A stretch of DNA of 64,000 bases from Gnetum montanum (taxonomy: Eukaryota; Streptophyta; Gnetopsida; Gnetales; Gnetaceae). The notes beneath the pieces were generated by a model that saw only the letters and a program-made list of their open reading frames with translations, was not told where the DNA came from and ran no database searches. Below, piece by piece: positions 1 to 12,281 of the stretch (position 1 is the first letter of the stretch; the number at the start of each line of letters is the position of its first letter). The position numbers and the translations under genes were made by a program. The DNA lies in NCBI GenBank assembly GCA_015680685.1, contig MNCI01026623.1, forward strand, positions 246,977 through 310,976, written 5' to 3'.

Positions 1-132
1 CAGCGTAAATGCTACAGTGTTCCAGCGTAAATGCTACAGTGTTCCAGCGTAATGCTACAGTGTTCCAGCGTAATGCTACAGTGTTTCATCGTAAATGCTA
101 CAGTGTTTTAGCGTGAATGCTATAGTGTTTCA
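1..132 (+). repeat. Tandem 21-22 bp repeat in U3 of LTR I
   Basis: About six head-to-tail copies of a unit close to CAGCGTAAATGCTACAGTGT with small indels. The array continues off the left edge and changes into shorter CAGCGTATACGCC-like units up to about 215. Confidence 0.85.
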
Positions 133-273
133 GCGTATACGCCCAGCGTCCACCCAAGTTCACACGCCCAGTAAGTCCAGCGTATACGCCGGCCTGCTGT
201 AGCGTATATGCCCAGCGTATACCATGTTTCTAAATTGTGTCTCCCAATCCGAGTTTCCCGGTAACCCTACCCC

Positions 274-281
274 TATAAATA
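274..281 (+). promoter_or_regulatory. TATA box of LTR I
   Basis: TATAAATA in a C-rich context, at the same relative place as TATAAATA boxes in the other LTRs of the window. It is the likely Pol II core promoter of the LTR. Confidence 0.55.
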
Positions 282-841
282 GCCCAGTTTTCCGTAAATT
301 TAGGGGGCGAAAAAATTTCTAACAGAGCAGGCCTAGAGCAATTACGCTGCAAACCAGAGCCTAAAACCCTCTACGCTGGAAGTCCTGTACGCCGAGCATA
401 TTCTCTACGCTCCGCCTACAGTGTCCCAGCTGAGTCATTCCTGCACACGCCGGGGCCTTTCGTCCGCCTTGTGTCAAAGCCACAACTGCGTTTGGATCGG
501 TGCACTTTGTAATCAATTCTCAATACAAAATAGTTTACATTTTGCCCAGATTTATTGCAGTTTTCTTTGTTTTTCAGTTTACGTTTACGGGCTCATTTAC
601 GTTATCGTGCTTGTTTACGGTTTACATTTAACGTGCATTGTTTACGTATAACCCAACGTGTTGTAGCGGCAAACGTTGGGGAAGTCCTTGTTTGATCTGC
701 ATGCAGACCATTCAAGGCACTCTGCCTTCGTCCGTTCCAGCTTGCCCTCAAGCGGAGGCAGGGTCAACTGTGCTTGTCCGTAGATCTTTCGGTGCTCGTA
801 ACGTTCCAACCTTGCACCGACGATTTCGGTCGGTATAACCA

Positions 842-1730
842 TCTACGGAATATGCGTTGCGGGTGTAACTGAGGGTTGCACACCATATACCACAGACTGG
901 TTATGTTGTGCAACGGGGATGATCCACTGACTCGTGGCAGGCTATTGGACGGATGTCTATGGCTGAACGACGGCTATGATTTGTTGGGTTGGAGAGGATG
1001 GCAGTGACAAAGTTTGTGCCTGATTTTGCATCGGGTGAATTGTAGATATGGCATGGGGTTGGATCTAAGGGATGAAATGGGGCATGGTGGACGCTAGAAC
1101 CATCGACAGAATGCTGATTATGCGTGGTGACGAGACCACCCCCATGTTATTTTGGGGTATTTGCACTTGCAACCTAGATGGCTGCGTAGTGGCTTGCGAG
1201 ATGATAGGAATGTGGGTTTGTGTGGTCATGAAGGGATTAAGATGGGTGGCTTTTTCATTGAGAGGGAATAAGGGATTTATGTAGGTATGGGGACTAAGAG
1301 TGTGATATGAATGTTCAGACTGAGCTGCAAATTCATCATCTTCTTCCTCACCGTTCTGGGGTTGCAGCATAGCTCGTGTAGCCTAGCTCCTAGCCATGAC
1401 CAACTATGTTATGATTTCATGGTGATGTTATGAGTCAGTTGTGATCATTGTAGCTATGGTGGTGTATGCAGAATCCATTGATCAAATAGGTTAACGGTGA
1501 CAAATGAATGGATCTAAAAGGTGATGGACAAAGAAGATCGCGATTATGCTTTCTACCCTATAGGATTCCAAAGGAATCATTACTGTGACCGATCTACACC
1601 GCACAATATTTCGTAAACTTCCCTAGAGGTTTTACGTTCACGTTTTTGGAGACGCAGGTATAGATCGCTAACAGGGCTACTTGTAAAAATACGAATTGGA
1701 GCCTAGGCCCTCCTTCTGGCACCAAAAAAA
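842..1730 (-). pseudogene. gag: 5' leader and gag N-terminal fragment of element E
   Basis: Minus-strand sequence directly downstream of LTR E. The open part (1370-1065) contains EDDEFAAQSEHSYHTLSPHT, which lines up with DEFAALSEHSFHTLTPHT in the gag of element B (near 12950), followed by a similar Pro/Gln-rich stretch. Homology to B's gag continues to about 842, where LTR I interrupts it. Only the N-terminal low-complexity part of gag remains; the capsid and zinc-knuckle regions are not in the window. Non-functional fragment. Confidence 0.75.
1708..1724 (-). promoter_or_regulatory. Candidate primer binding site of element E
   Basis: Six bases inside the 3' end of LTR E, the minus strand reads TGGTGCCAGAAGGAGGG. 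It begins with TGG as expected for pairing with a tRNA CCA end. A decayed version of the same string occurs at the same place next to LTR G (about 51401-51424). I could not assign the tRNA. Confidence 0.5.
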
Positions 1731-3310
1731 TGTAGCGATGGAAAATGTCGGTAGCTGGAAAATACTAAACAAAATCCGTGTACACAGTTTTAGCCACGGA
1801 TCTGTGCGAGGGCTGTGCTGGAGAAGACGAATCCGCAATGCCCTAAACGGTCTCATCGATCAGATAAGGACTTACTTAATTAGTAAATCAATGAAGATTA
1901 TAGGTTTTTCATGGAATGATTTGATTTGATAAATCATGAAAGGAGAGGAAAACGATGTAGATAAATTGCAATAATGACAACATTAACACGATGAAGGGAA
2001 TCGGATTTAAGAGAAATGCGTGATTTCAAGATCTGTACTTTGACCCGAAAAGATGAGTATTTTGTATACAAAGTTACAATGGGAAGACTCTGATTATCTT
2101 GTGCAAAAATAAACACAAAATAATAAGAAAACTATTTAACAAGGAGTGCAGAATGGAGCTCGGTCTACCTTGTAAGCCAAAGATGCAGTGCAAGGAAGGT
2201 CAAGCTCGAATGTCTATTAACCAACTGTGTCTGATCAATAGATCTTGCCAACCGCACCATATGATCTCTCGATCTTTGATCTATCTTCTTCACTTTGGGT
2301 AGTCTCTGCTCAAAACTGCCAAGGATCATCAATAGGAGAACTGTATTTTCACCAAAAGGTATGATCGCTCCTGCTGCCAATGCTCGAAAATTGTCTCTTG
2401 TTTCTGCTCAAAGATGATAACTGCCAAAAGTTGAAGATGCAACCTACTGCTCTCATTCCAAAAGTCCTCCTTTTCTTTGCCAACTGAGTTATTTATAATT
2501 TTGACAACATGCAGAAAAGGCACGGCCTTGATGACACGTGTCGAACTTTCCGGATACCGTTGACCTAACGAACTGGCTATGTCGCGTCACGCTGTCAATA
2601 CTTTTGCTGAAGCTGCTTCATGATTACGCACAATATTCTTATCAGTGTATTGCACGTATGGATAGCAAGTGTGTAACTTCTTTAGCCGGCTTTACGCTAT
2701 ATTACACTTGTTTACGCTGTGTAGTGTGGCAGAGCATAACAAAGCATGGAAATAGTGAGTCAAGCTATTTTACGCTCATTTACGTAGCAAAGCATAGTGA
2801 AGCGTAAAAATGATCAACTTGATAATAAATTACGCTGACGTACGCTGCGTAGCATAACGAGCATAAGGTGATCAATCTGCAAAAAGAAAGGGGCCTATTC
2901 TATCATGCTTCCTTTGGACTTTCCCTCTAACGTTTTTGAAGCTCATTACGCTGCCTTGCGTAACAAAGAGTAAATCTGACCATGGACAAAAGACATAGCA
3001 AGATATGTGAGAAGTTTCATATTACGCTGCTTAGGCCTTAAGCTTCACCAAATATGCCGAAGTAAGTCACCTTTTGATGTCAGACTATGTTAAGCAGAAT
3101 TATGTTAAGCGTCCTTACGTGATGTTGCGTAATGTAGTGTAAAGACAGAAAACATAGTAAAATTGAAATCTATAAGGAACTTGGAGACTTGATGCCGGGC
3201 ACCATTTCACCTTGCTTTGCCTTGTTCTACCTTCTGGAATTCTATCACGAACTTTTTCCTGAATCATTAATCTTCACCTGAGGCCGATTTATAATTTCAA
3301 TGGTGTTTCA
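1731..3310 (-). mobile_element. 5' LTR of element E (minus strand, about 1.58 kb)
   Basis: On the minus strand it starts TGAAACACC at 3310 and ends CTACA at 1731, and is similar along its length to the LTRs of element B. It carries a TATA box (plus-strand 2489-2498), several imperfect palindromes of the TACGCT...AGCGTA type, and the U5 block with AAGTCCTTA-like sequence near 1870. It is inserted in exon 4 of the antisense gene of element A; the adjacent plus-strand bases GTAGG (3311-3315) would be one target-site copy. The other copy is outside the window. Confidence 0.85.
2489..2498 (-). promoter_or_regulatory. TATA box of LTR E
   Basis: The minus strand reads TTATAAATAA, matching in position the TATA boxes of the B LTRs. 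Confidence 0.5.
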
Positions 3311-4941
3311 GTAGGAATGCCTAGATTCGATGCCATAAACAAATCCATAAGCCCGGCCATCTAGATTCTTCTAAGTAAGGGGCCCGGAGCCCCTCGTTCT
3401 AACCAACTCTGGCTTGCTAATACCTCACCATATTTGAAGTAGATGTATCCTGCTTGCCTTCTGGCAATCACCAACGTCACTTCACGGGGCTTCTTCACTC
3501 CTGTGGCAATAATCACAAAGCATACCTTAAAAAAAATGACACCCGCTTGTTAACCCACTAGGTCTATATGGTTAGGGGAATAGTGGGAGTTTAGTCGCTA
3601 AGACTGCTTTGAGCGTAACTTTCTTAAAATGTTCTCTCCACTCCTTGTCTAGCCAACCTTTCATCCTAAAATTACTATAGAAAGAGGAGAGTGTGTGTAG
3701 GTGGGAATGGTATCCTTTCCCATAATGAGTAATCACGCCCGCTCATAGGCTCTTGGCAGAGGGAAATTCCTATAGGGCTAGTTGTGTCATGGTCAATTCA
3801 TCCAGCTAATCATTAACCTTGTCGTCATTAAGATAGAACCTGATGACAAGTGCACGCTATTAACACTCGGTCGAGCATAGCCAATGTTGCATAACAAAAT
3901 AAATATTTGAAACTCACTCACCAACACAGTAAATGGTCCCTTGTGGATTCAGAAAATACATCGCCATATGGCATGCAAGGTACAACGTGTTGAAGGGATG
4001 ATAACACTAGTATTCTGGCATGTTCCAAATCTAGGCCAAGCCCCTCAACCCTACAGAGTGTGGGGTAAATCCTCCTCCAGACCTACCTGAAGTTGCATCA
4101 TCAAAAAGATATCTTAGGATGCCTCGATTCACCCCTGGCAGCAAAGCCTCTATCATGCCAGACACCCACGTCTCATCCGAGGAGGACCAAACCATGAGAA
4201 TAAATTGGCTGAGGAGGAATTCTAGGAAGTCTCGTGCCCCATCCCTAAACCAAATCGCTCGATCTCCCAAATGTATCAAGGGAGGGGGAACGTTGGCCAT
4301 AGGCCTGCCTAAATGACACAAGACTCCTTCCAGATCCAAAATGATCAATCTAGAACTTGGCCCTACCCTGCATAACGGAAACAACAGATAGTGACATCAA
4401 ATATGAACATAATACATGCACAATGTAGTAGCACCTAGCTGACCATAAGTATAACATAGCATAATCCTTTTTCATCATAGCATAACAAAGATGCAAAAGC
4501 CTAGTGTAGCAAGAACATGCAAGTAACTTGGCGTAGCAATAAGATAACTAATAGTAGACCCAAACAGAATACGTGCCTAAAAAGCTTTCATAATTTAGCA
4601 GCTTAAAGGACCTTGGTCTTGCAGCCATGGTAGTAATGGTCTTTCATGTAACCACAACGAGGCCCTTGCACAATAGTAATGACCGAAAGAAAGCGAGACC
4701 ATGATAGCACCAATGCCAAAATGATGCAACCATAGAAAATACCAGTAGCAAAACAAATAAGACATAAAACTAGAGCAGAAGAGGGTAGAAGGTGCAAGGA
4801 GAAAGGAATGGAAGAGACATATAAAACTCATTGGGTCAATACTATGCCCTCCCATGATGGAACGCACATCTATGGCCCATGTCTCAAGGCCTTCTTCACC
4901 TCCCTGACCTTTGCAAGCACCAATTGAGTCTTGGGAGCCAT
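3311..4941 (-). pseudogene. Antisense gene of element A, exons 1-4 (truncated by E)
   Basis: Minus-strand copy of the spliced gene described in full at 16848-20961. Exon 1 begins at ATG 4941 (MAPKTQLVLAKV...) and ends near 4828. Exon 2 (4377-3922, after a TTATGCAG acceptor) encodes the HAD-like domain with LIILDLEGVL and FRDGARDFLEFLL. Exon 3 runs 3839-3555 and ends at a GTTAAC donor. Exon 4 starts at 3500 after a CCACAG acceptor and is cut at 3311 by LTR E. Exons 5-8 are missing here. In-frame stops occur in exons 1 to 4, so it is a pseudogene. Motif I keeps its first aspartate (DLEGV); the second is glutamate. Confidence 0.75.
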
Positions 4942-5803
4942 AGCCCTGCTAGCATATTTATGACCTTTGCCTTAGAAATTCACCTTGATATGGATTCACA
5001 CAGTGACTCCATGCCCCAAAATCGCCGAAGTGCTCCGACAAGGATTATGTGCTTCTAGGGAAAAAATAGCGAGATTACCAGGACTCAATCCCTATTTATG
5101 GCAGTAATAGCAAAATGGAAAAACTTCCTTTCTCTCTCTCCGATTAAGGTAGGGGGACGATGTGCAACTTAGCATGCTCACCACGACATCAAGACACTAT
5201 TAGCACGGTCCAAGTTAGTTACTTGCCTTCTCGAAAATAAAAATAATATCATAATATTTTTTTTTGATTAAAGATCTGAAAAGACCTTAGGCTAAAAAAC
5301 CTAGCATGATTATGTTCCTTAGGGCTCAAAGACAGCAATTTCAACTAGTAACGGTCGTAGTTTGCAATGACATCAAACAAAGTAGTTACACTTCTTGCAT
5401 CAGAAATCACCTGGCATGCCTCGACATAAGGGTAGCATATTCCCTAACAGTTGCATGCCTTCATTCCTACATTAACTGCCCGATACGTCGCGTACTCACA
5501 ATGCTATCTCTTCTATCATTATTTAGCTTAGCAAGACTTTGCATATCACAGGATGGCAATCAAAAATGATAATTAAACTAGTGGTTCGGCATCCATATAC
5601 AACTTTGTAATCTACATCAACAATGTCTATGTCTTCAACTATCCTAGATCCCTGTGCTTGGGTGGTACGCCACGACCCTGAGCAAGCAAACTCTCAATCT
5701 TTACATCGTCTTATTTAGCAAGTCACATCTCGATGTTGCTTTGCATATTTACGTTTCGCACAATCTCTAGTGACCCTTACCTAGGCTCTCATCTTGTGAT
5801 GGT
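4942..5803. promoter_or_regulatory. Region between the antisense gene and RT of element A
   Basis: Non-coding on both strands. A CATAAATAGG box (plus 5091-5100, read on the minus strand) lies about 155 bases upstream of the antisense ATG and is the best core-promoter candidate. On the plus strand, the pol exon is preceded by a GATGGTAG 3' splice-site-like end near 5802, at the place of the better acceptor at 21338 in B. Otherwise I see nothing in it. Confidence 0.45.
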
Positions 5804-8800
5804 AGGTTAAGCAAGAAATTGAAACCCACCATGCCCTGTCCATGCCTCTAATATTAACAGGGCCACAAGGCAAGCTTGCAAGATAGCTAAACCCCGACCC
5901 AATCAACTGGGAGTCGGTTGTGATTAATACTATAGCAACCTTAGAAGCACCCCCGGATTTGCCCAAACACCTACTCCATGTCCTAGATTTGGAAGTCGGG
6001 GATATAACCAAGGATCCGCTTGTCGAGAAACCCATAACCTCTACAAGAAGGAAGATAAATACATTAAGACTTAGCTCTCTACTAGACACAAAAATACATG
6101 AGGGCACAGTTAAAACCTTGCAAGAACATGTTGATGTCTTCGCATGGTCATACGAAGATATGCTAGGTCTAGATCCATGGTTGATTCAACATAATATCAT
6201 CCTAGACACCCACATGAAGGTAGTTAAGCAAAAGATGTATAAAATCAAGCCAAAAATTGTGCTAGCCATGAAGGATGAAATCACTAAGTTATACCGAGAA
6301 GGCTTCATCTGCGTAGTTGACTATTCAGAGTGGGTGTCCAACATTGTTGTGGTTTCGAAGAAAACAGGAGGGAAACGAATGTGTATAGATTTCTAAGATT
6401 TGAACAAGGCAACAATCAAGGATAACTTTTCACTACCAAACATCAATCAACTCATCGACACCATGGCTGCACATGCTTTGCTATCCTTCATGGATGGCTT
6501 CTCTGGATACAACCAAATACGCATCAACCCAGAACACTAGCTGTCAACAACCTTCATGACTCCATGGGGAACCTTCTGCTATACCATGATGCCCTTCGGG
6601 CTTAAGAATGCTGGGGCAACATACTAGTGAGCCATGACGTACATTTGTAGTAACCACATCTTAGAAACGTTAAATGATTACGTGGACGATATAGCGATTA
6701 AGTCCAAAGAGGTGGCCCATCACCCACGTGACCTAGAGTTATTCCTCAATTGCTATCAAAGGCATGATATGCATCTTAATCCTAGGAAATGCATCTTTGG
6801 AGTAAAGATCGGGTGCATGTTAGGATTTGTAGCATCGGAGGCTGGAATACGGGTGGACCTAGACAAAGTCAAAGCTATCGTCAACCTAGCACCCCCCACA
6901 AACCTAAGTTATGTGGTCTACAAGGCAGAGTGCAATTCATTCGAAGGTTCATAGCAAGACTGATCGATAAGTTACATCCCATGCAACATCTTCTGAGAAA
7001 AGGGGTTGACTTCAAGTGGATAGTCCAATGTCAATAAGCCTTCGAAAACGTGAAGAAAGAACTCTCGCACCTACCAACAGTGTACCTGCCATAGAGGGAT
7101 AAGTCTTTCTTCATATACCTCGCCACCTTCAACGCATCCATAGCGACAATGCTATGTCAGGAGTGGGACGATGGCTCTGAGATACCAGTGTATTACCTAA
7201 GCCATGCATTAATATCATATGAGGAAAAATACAATGAGGTGGAAAGGAATTGCCTAGCCTTAGTGTTCGTGCTAGAAAGGTGGCGGCACTACCTATTCTG
7301 CAGCACAACCAACATCATTTGCAAAAGTAATGTACTCTGGGCTATCATTGACAACCTATATGAAAGCAATAGGATAGCCTGATGGAAGGCCATAACTTCA
7401 GAATTTGATGTACGCTATGTGAGCCAATCGTCGACAAAAGCCCAAGCCATAGCAACCCAACTTACAATCTTGCCAGTTGACAACCAGGTAGTCATCAATC
7501 CCGAATTCCTAGATAAATACATAAGCAATGTCGCCATCATCCCACTACATTTCGAGGTAACCTTATACTTCAACGGTGCCTCAACCATACGAGGAGGTAG
7601 CGCCGCTACTCTAATCACATTCCTCTCTGGGGAAATGTACCTGTCCTCTTATCGCTTTGCATTCCCATGCACTAACAATGTGGTGGAATACAAGGGGCTA
7701 ATCAGAGGCCTCTTAACTACCCATGGATTGCATGTACAAAACCTGGCGATCCAGGGAGATTCACAACTAGTTGTGAATCAAATCACCAAAGTTTATGCCT
7801 GCAAGGCTATGCATCTACAACCCTACTGCAACCTAGCAAAGGTTTTATTGAAACAATTCGTGACCACTGATGTGCAACATGTGCCATGCAGCAAGAACAG
7901 CATAGCAGACACCTTAGATACCCTCGCATTAAACATCCCATCGCATTCCTTGGCAAACCTACCAACTGTGATCATAGAATGCACAGAGCCTATCACTCGA
8001 GTAGAACACGTGGTGTCTATTGATGCTGCGGACACCCCAAAATGGTACGATAACATTAAATCATATTTGCAGCATGGTGAACTCCTAGGTGGATTAACAT
8101 TGGGCCAGAGAGATGCAATCCGCAAACGCACCTGGTACTACGTGCTGATAGGAAGTGACGCCCTATGTCGGTGGTCCTACGATGGGATATTATTGGCATG
8201 CATGGGTGGTGAGCAAGCATAGAAGGTAGTTAATGAGGTTTATGAAGGGTTGTGTGGTGGACACATAGCACCTAGGGCTATGGCAGTGAAGATCAGATGC
8301 TAGGGTATTATTGGCCTTACATGGAGTGCAACTACTTGTTGAAAGTCAAGACATATGACACATGTCAGAGATATGCAAATCTCATACACATAGCACCTAC
8401 AGACTTACAGCCTATACAAATTATGTGGCCTTTTCAATGAGGGGGACTAGACCTCATAGGGCCCATCACACCTAACTCTTATGTGGGGCATAGCTTCATT
8501 ATCACCACCACAGAGTATTTTACTAAGTGGGTGGAAGCTATTCCTTTGAGGAAAATGACATCCCAGCAAATCTACCACTTCGTCCTCGATAACATCGTGA
8601 CTAGGTTTGGGCTTCCAATGACTATTGTGACCGACAATGGACCATAGTTCAACAGTAAGGAAACCTGGGCCTTCTATAGCAAACTAGGCATTAAATAATC
8701 ATTTTCTTCCCCTTACTATCCACAGGTGAATAGACATGTGGAGGCTACAAATAAGTCCATCATCAACTTACAGAAGCGGATGCTTAGCAATAGCAAGAGG

Positions 8801-9283
8801 CGGTGGCACGAGCAAATACTTTATGTCCTCTGGGCCTATCAAATGACTTGTAGAACCACAACAAGTAAGACCTGTTATAGTCTCGTTTATGGATCTGAAG
8901 CTATGTTACCTCTTGAGTTACAAGTACCCTCAGTCTAGATGATCCTATCCAACATCGTGAGTGAAGCCTAGAACAACGAGCTGTGAGCCATCAACCTCAA
9001 CTCAGTGGAGGAGGAACGCATGCAGATACTAAGACAGATCGAGCATTATCAAGATAGACAATGACAAAGGCACCATGCAGACCCACATCAATGACTAGTA
9101 TAGAAGGGATATCTCATCCTCAAGGTTGTCCATGAGCACATGAGTAAATTCTCAACCAACTGGGAAGGGCCTTACATGGTCGCTAAAGCCTTCGGGAATG
9201 GAGCTTTCAAACTGGTAGACATGGATGACAAAAAATTCACCAACCCGGTGAACCACATGTACCTCAAGCCATACTATGTATAA
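5804..9283 (+). pseudogene. pol: pol of element A: RT, RNase H, second RNase H, integrase (decayed)
   Basis: Same domain order as the pol of B (21340-24819). RT lies about 6160-6950 with LNDYVDDIAIKS; the RNase H connection 6960-7400; an archaeal-type RNase H 7540-7950 whose first catalytic aspartate is asparagine (FNGAST); integrase with a CGGH zinc-finger half near 8258 and the core at 8440-8740 (LIGPI, VTDNGP); then a GPY/F-like end (WEGPYMVAKAFGNGAFKL). Reading changes frame near 6910 and again near 8300, and many codons are stops, often TAG where B has CAG. It cannot make a polyprotein. It clearly diverged from B long ago rather than being a recent copy. Confidence 0.9.
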
Positions 9284-9600
9284 GGCATAATTATAGCACA
9301 CTCCACCATCTACTATGAGGGTAAATTGGCAGCCACACTGGTTAGCATCCGTAATGACGATAAACTAGCAACACCAAACAGTGTCTGCTATGATGGTAAA
9401 CTAGCAGCAATAATCCACCACGATGTAAAACTGGCACTGTTAGTCCACTATGACTATAAACTAGCATTTCATGTCTTCCATGATGTAAAACTAGCATGTA
9501 CAGTCCGCTGGGACCTCAAACCAGCACAGCGGTTTGCTGGGACCCTAAACTAGCACTTGGTCTACCAAGACCTTAAACTGGGTTTGTGTCGCATCCTCAA
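9284..9600 (+). repeat. 3' tandem repeat array of element A (about 30-36 bp units)
   Basis: Units resembling CACTATGACTATAAACTAGC follow directly after the integrase stop, about eight degenerate copies. In the frame of pol, just past the stop codon, they read as repeats of the type YDxKLAxxV. The same array sits at this place in B, C and D. Confidence 0.8.
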
Positions 9601-10586
9601 CATGCATTATCATCGAATATACATTGAACAAAGGAGCATGATACTGACACGTGGGTGGGACATCGCCGCTCCAAGATGTAGTTCCTGACGCAAGAAAAAC
9701 ACGGTTTGGGGTGTACGCGCCACCATTTCTAGTGTCATCTTGACCCTTCGAAGATGTTGTACGATGTCACACGGGCCCTTCAAACCTACCGTTGCTATGT
9801 CCCACTACCCATATGGTAGCTCACAGGCCCATTCCTACTTCTGAGGTGCTGATAGTATTGTGTCCTAGCCACAATATTGTTGCACTTCTATTCCCTTTCA
9901 AGGTTGTAGCTCGCATAATGTTTGGTTATGTGGTAGCTGATCCCATAGCTGAACTCAGCGTGCATGCCTTTGGCGGGGATTCCAGTGCATCCATGCCCCC
10001 GGTGCCCTAGGGAATAGCTCCCTCTATAAGTGGTGCTACCAAGACTATTACTAGTATCCTTGATTTGGGCATCTCACACTAGTGAGGGTGCCCAAGTGTA
10101 ACAACAATGCCAGTAGCACATAATACATTGTCCCTGCAGACGCATCCCTCTACGGCAGCAAAGGCTACAACATTGCAAAGTGAGTGCCTTCACTAACATG
10201 GTTGTTTGAGAGTGCAAGTCTTGACATGTGCATAACACAGCTTGTCATGTAGAAGGCTTCGATAGGCAGGTCAAGACCCTCCGTGGATGTAATATAGCTC
10301 ATCTTGCGGAGGGGACACCCGCCTGTGGGAGGTTGCAGAACAGCGGCAGCCAGAGATGAAAACACAAACGAGCCCCTCAGAGCACTCCGACGAGGGACTG
10401 GGCTAAACATCATCTTTTCTCTCTACCTTAACCTTTGCAACACCAATGCAACACCCTTGAGCATAGCCAAGAGACGTCTCAGTACTCACCGAGTGATAGC
10501 CTCAACGTTTTGCTTGCTGTGGTATTTTTTATTCTTTGCTAAAGTCCATCGAGCCTACTCTCCAGACGTCGACAAAGACGGGCCAA
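9601..10586 (+). other. 3' untranslated region of element A with polypurine tract
   Basis: Non-coding sequence between the tandem repeats and the 3' LTR. It ends with CAAAGACGGGCCAA (10573-10586), a slightly mutated copy of the polypurine tract CAAAGAGGGGCCAA seen in B, C and D, immediately before the LTR start TGAAACACCC. Short open frames here have no recognisable content. Confidence 0.7.
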
Positions 10587-10982
10587 TGAAACACCCTAAA
10601 ATAAAAATGCAGGGTCATCCTATCTTCACCAAGCTCTTGCAGCCCATACAGCACCACGATAGTCCATTGGGAAAAGAACGTTCTGAGTCCAGGATGGCCA
10701 GTTCGGTGAATTTTCTACTTTAGGCATGGGTGAGTTCTGTACCAACTCACCCACCAGCCAAAGTAGTTTGCACAATTGGCAGCCTACTCAAAAACAATAT
10801 ATAGAATTAGTGACAGTGGCCTAGTTGGATAGGAGAAGTAGTTTGGAAAGTTTTCTAAGTCACAAAGCCTGCTATGCTATGATGTGTAGCGTAGCAAGCC
10901 TTAGAAAACAATGGCGGAATGAGATGTTACGCTACGCGATGACATATGGCGTAGCATAGCAATGACTTCACTATTCACCTCC
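10587..10982 (+). mobile_element. 3' LTR of element A, left segment (split by B)
   Basis: Begins TGAAACACCC right after the polypurine tract. It stops at 10982, where element B is inserted, and resumes at 27849. Continuity is shown by the LTR fragment at 33190-34104 (read on the minus strand), which runs through this point uninterrupted with the same flanking words (CAATGACTTCACTA on the left, a GCCAAGAAGTGG-like stretch on the right). Confidence 0.85.
10978..10982. repeat. Target-site duplication of element B, left copy
   Basis: CCTCC immediately before the B LTR start; the matching CCTCC is at 27844-27848, immediately after the B LTR end. Confidence 0.85.
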
Positions 10983-11252
10983 TGAAACACCGTGAAAAAT
11001 TACGGGTCAGCCTCAGGAAAAGATTCGCAATTCAGGCGAGAGCACACTCCAGCTTGGTGCCAGGACAAGTTTACGCTCTATTACGCATGGCAGCGTAATG
11101 AGTGTAATAAGCTCCAAAATAGTCAAAGGCAGAGTCTAGAGAAGCGCAACAGTTTGACGCTTTTCCTCGTGGTGCATGAATAACTTGTTTTTACGCTCTA
11201 TACGCGGCGGTGCGTACCATTGCGTATTTTATCATTCAAGTTGCACATTGTT

Positions 11253-11490
11253 TTACGCTTCATTACGCACGGCTGCGTAGTGAGCGTAAGGCATACATTG
11301 TTTACGCTTCATTACGCACAGCTGCGTAGTGAGCGTAAGGCATGCATTGTTTACGCTTCATTACACGCAACTGTGTAGTGAGCGTAACTTATACATTGCT
11401 TACGCTTCATCACGCGCAGCTGCGTAGTGAGCGTAAAGTTGTACATTGTTTACTCTTTGACACACGCAACTACGTAGTGAGCGTAAAACA
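11253..11490 (+). repeat. Five 49-bp tandem palindromic repeats in U3 (5' LTR of B)
   Basis: Units start at 11253, 11302, 11351, 11400 and 11449, exactly 49 bases apart. Each is of the form TTACGCTTCATTACGC, a short G+C centre, then GCGTAGTGAGCGTAA, so each can fold as a hairpin. Confidence 0.9.
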
Positions 11491-11734
11491 ACTCTGAGCT
11501 TATTGTTTTTACACCAGATTACGCTCATACACGCAACGCAACGTGAATGAGTGTAATACAGCCTAAAAGCAATTAAATCATGCTCAGCATATGTTTGCTC
11601 TTCACACGCACAACACGCAAACAAGCATGTTGTGCGCAGTCACAGTCTAACTTAAAAGGATCATGCCAGCAGGGCCCGCAACATCCGGGACCCACATCAT
11701 CAGGGTTGCGCCTTTTCCATGAAGCGCCGCAACC

Positions 11735-11742
11735 TATAAATA
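11735..11742 (+). promoter_or_regulatory. TATA box of the 5' LTR of B
   Basis: TATAAATA in the 5' LTR; the same box is at 27153-27160 in the 3' LTR. This is the likely promoter for the genomic RNA. Confidence 0.65.
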
Positions 11743-12281
11743 TCTCGGTTAACAAAGATACAGGGGTTGGTAAATCAGAAAAGCAAAAGCATATTTCTGA
11801 GCACCAGAGCACTTAGCACTTTGGAGCAGAGATACAGAGAACAACACTTTGGCAAATCGTGGACATCAGCACCTTACAGCCGAAGTAGAGTACAGTTCGA
11901 TTTGAGCACCGGTGATAGGAGTAATCTTTCTGCTCAAAAGACTCTATCAATCAGGAACAGTTGATCAGTAGACATCAAAGCTTGGCCTGCCTTGCATCTC
12001 AGCTTAGCCTCACAAGGTAGATTGGACTTCTGTTTAGACCGTTTTGCTTGTTGTTTTGTGCTTGTTTCACATCCTGTAATCAGGGATCCCCCAGTGTAAT
12101 TTCTCATACGAAATATACATTTGTGAGTCAAAGCGCAGATCTTGAAGCTACGTGTTTCTCTTTTGCCAGCCTCCTTTCATCGTGTTTAGCATTATCACCG
12201 TTGCAATCATTTTCCCCTTGCTTTACGGTCCCTCGAATCAGATCGCTTTCTTTTACGTACTTTGCATCGTTTTACTGACCC

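Larger units (their letters stand above)
1..841 (+). mobile_element. LTR fragment of element I (right part of an LTR)
   Basis: The 3' part of a long terminal repeat of the same family as the LTR at 56244-57458. Both share a TATA box (274-281 here), arrays of a GCGTATACGCC-like motif, a closing stretch starting with GTTTACGTATAACCC near 640, and an end that reads like GGTATA. The left end is outside the window. The right boundary (about 838-843) is set where the minus strand resumes as gag sequence of element E. It may be a solo LTR or the end of a larger element inserted in E's gag. Confidence 0.7.

Noticed and set aside
7823-8131. Minus-strand frame opposite the second RNase H of A
   Set aside because: Shadow of pol; equivalent frames opposite B and D do not share its ends.
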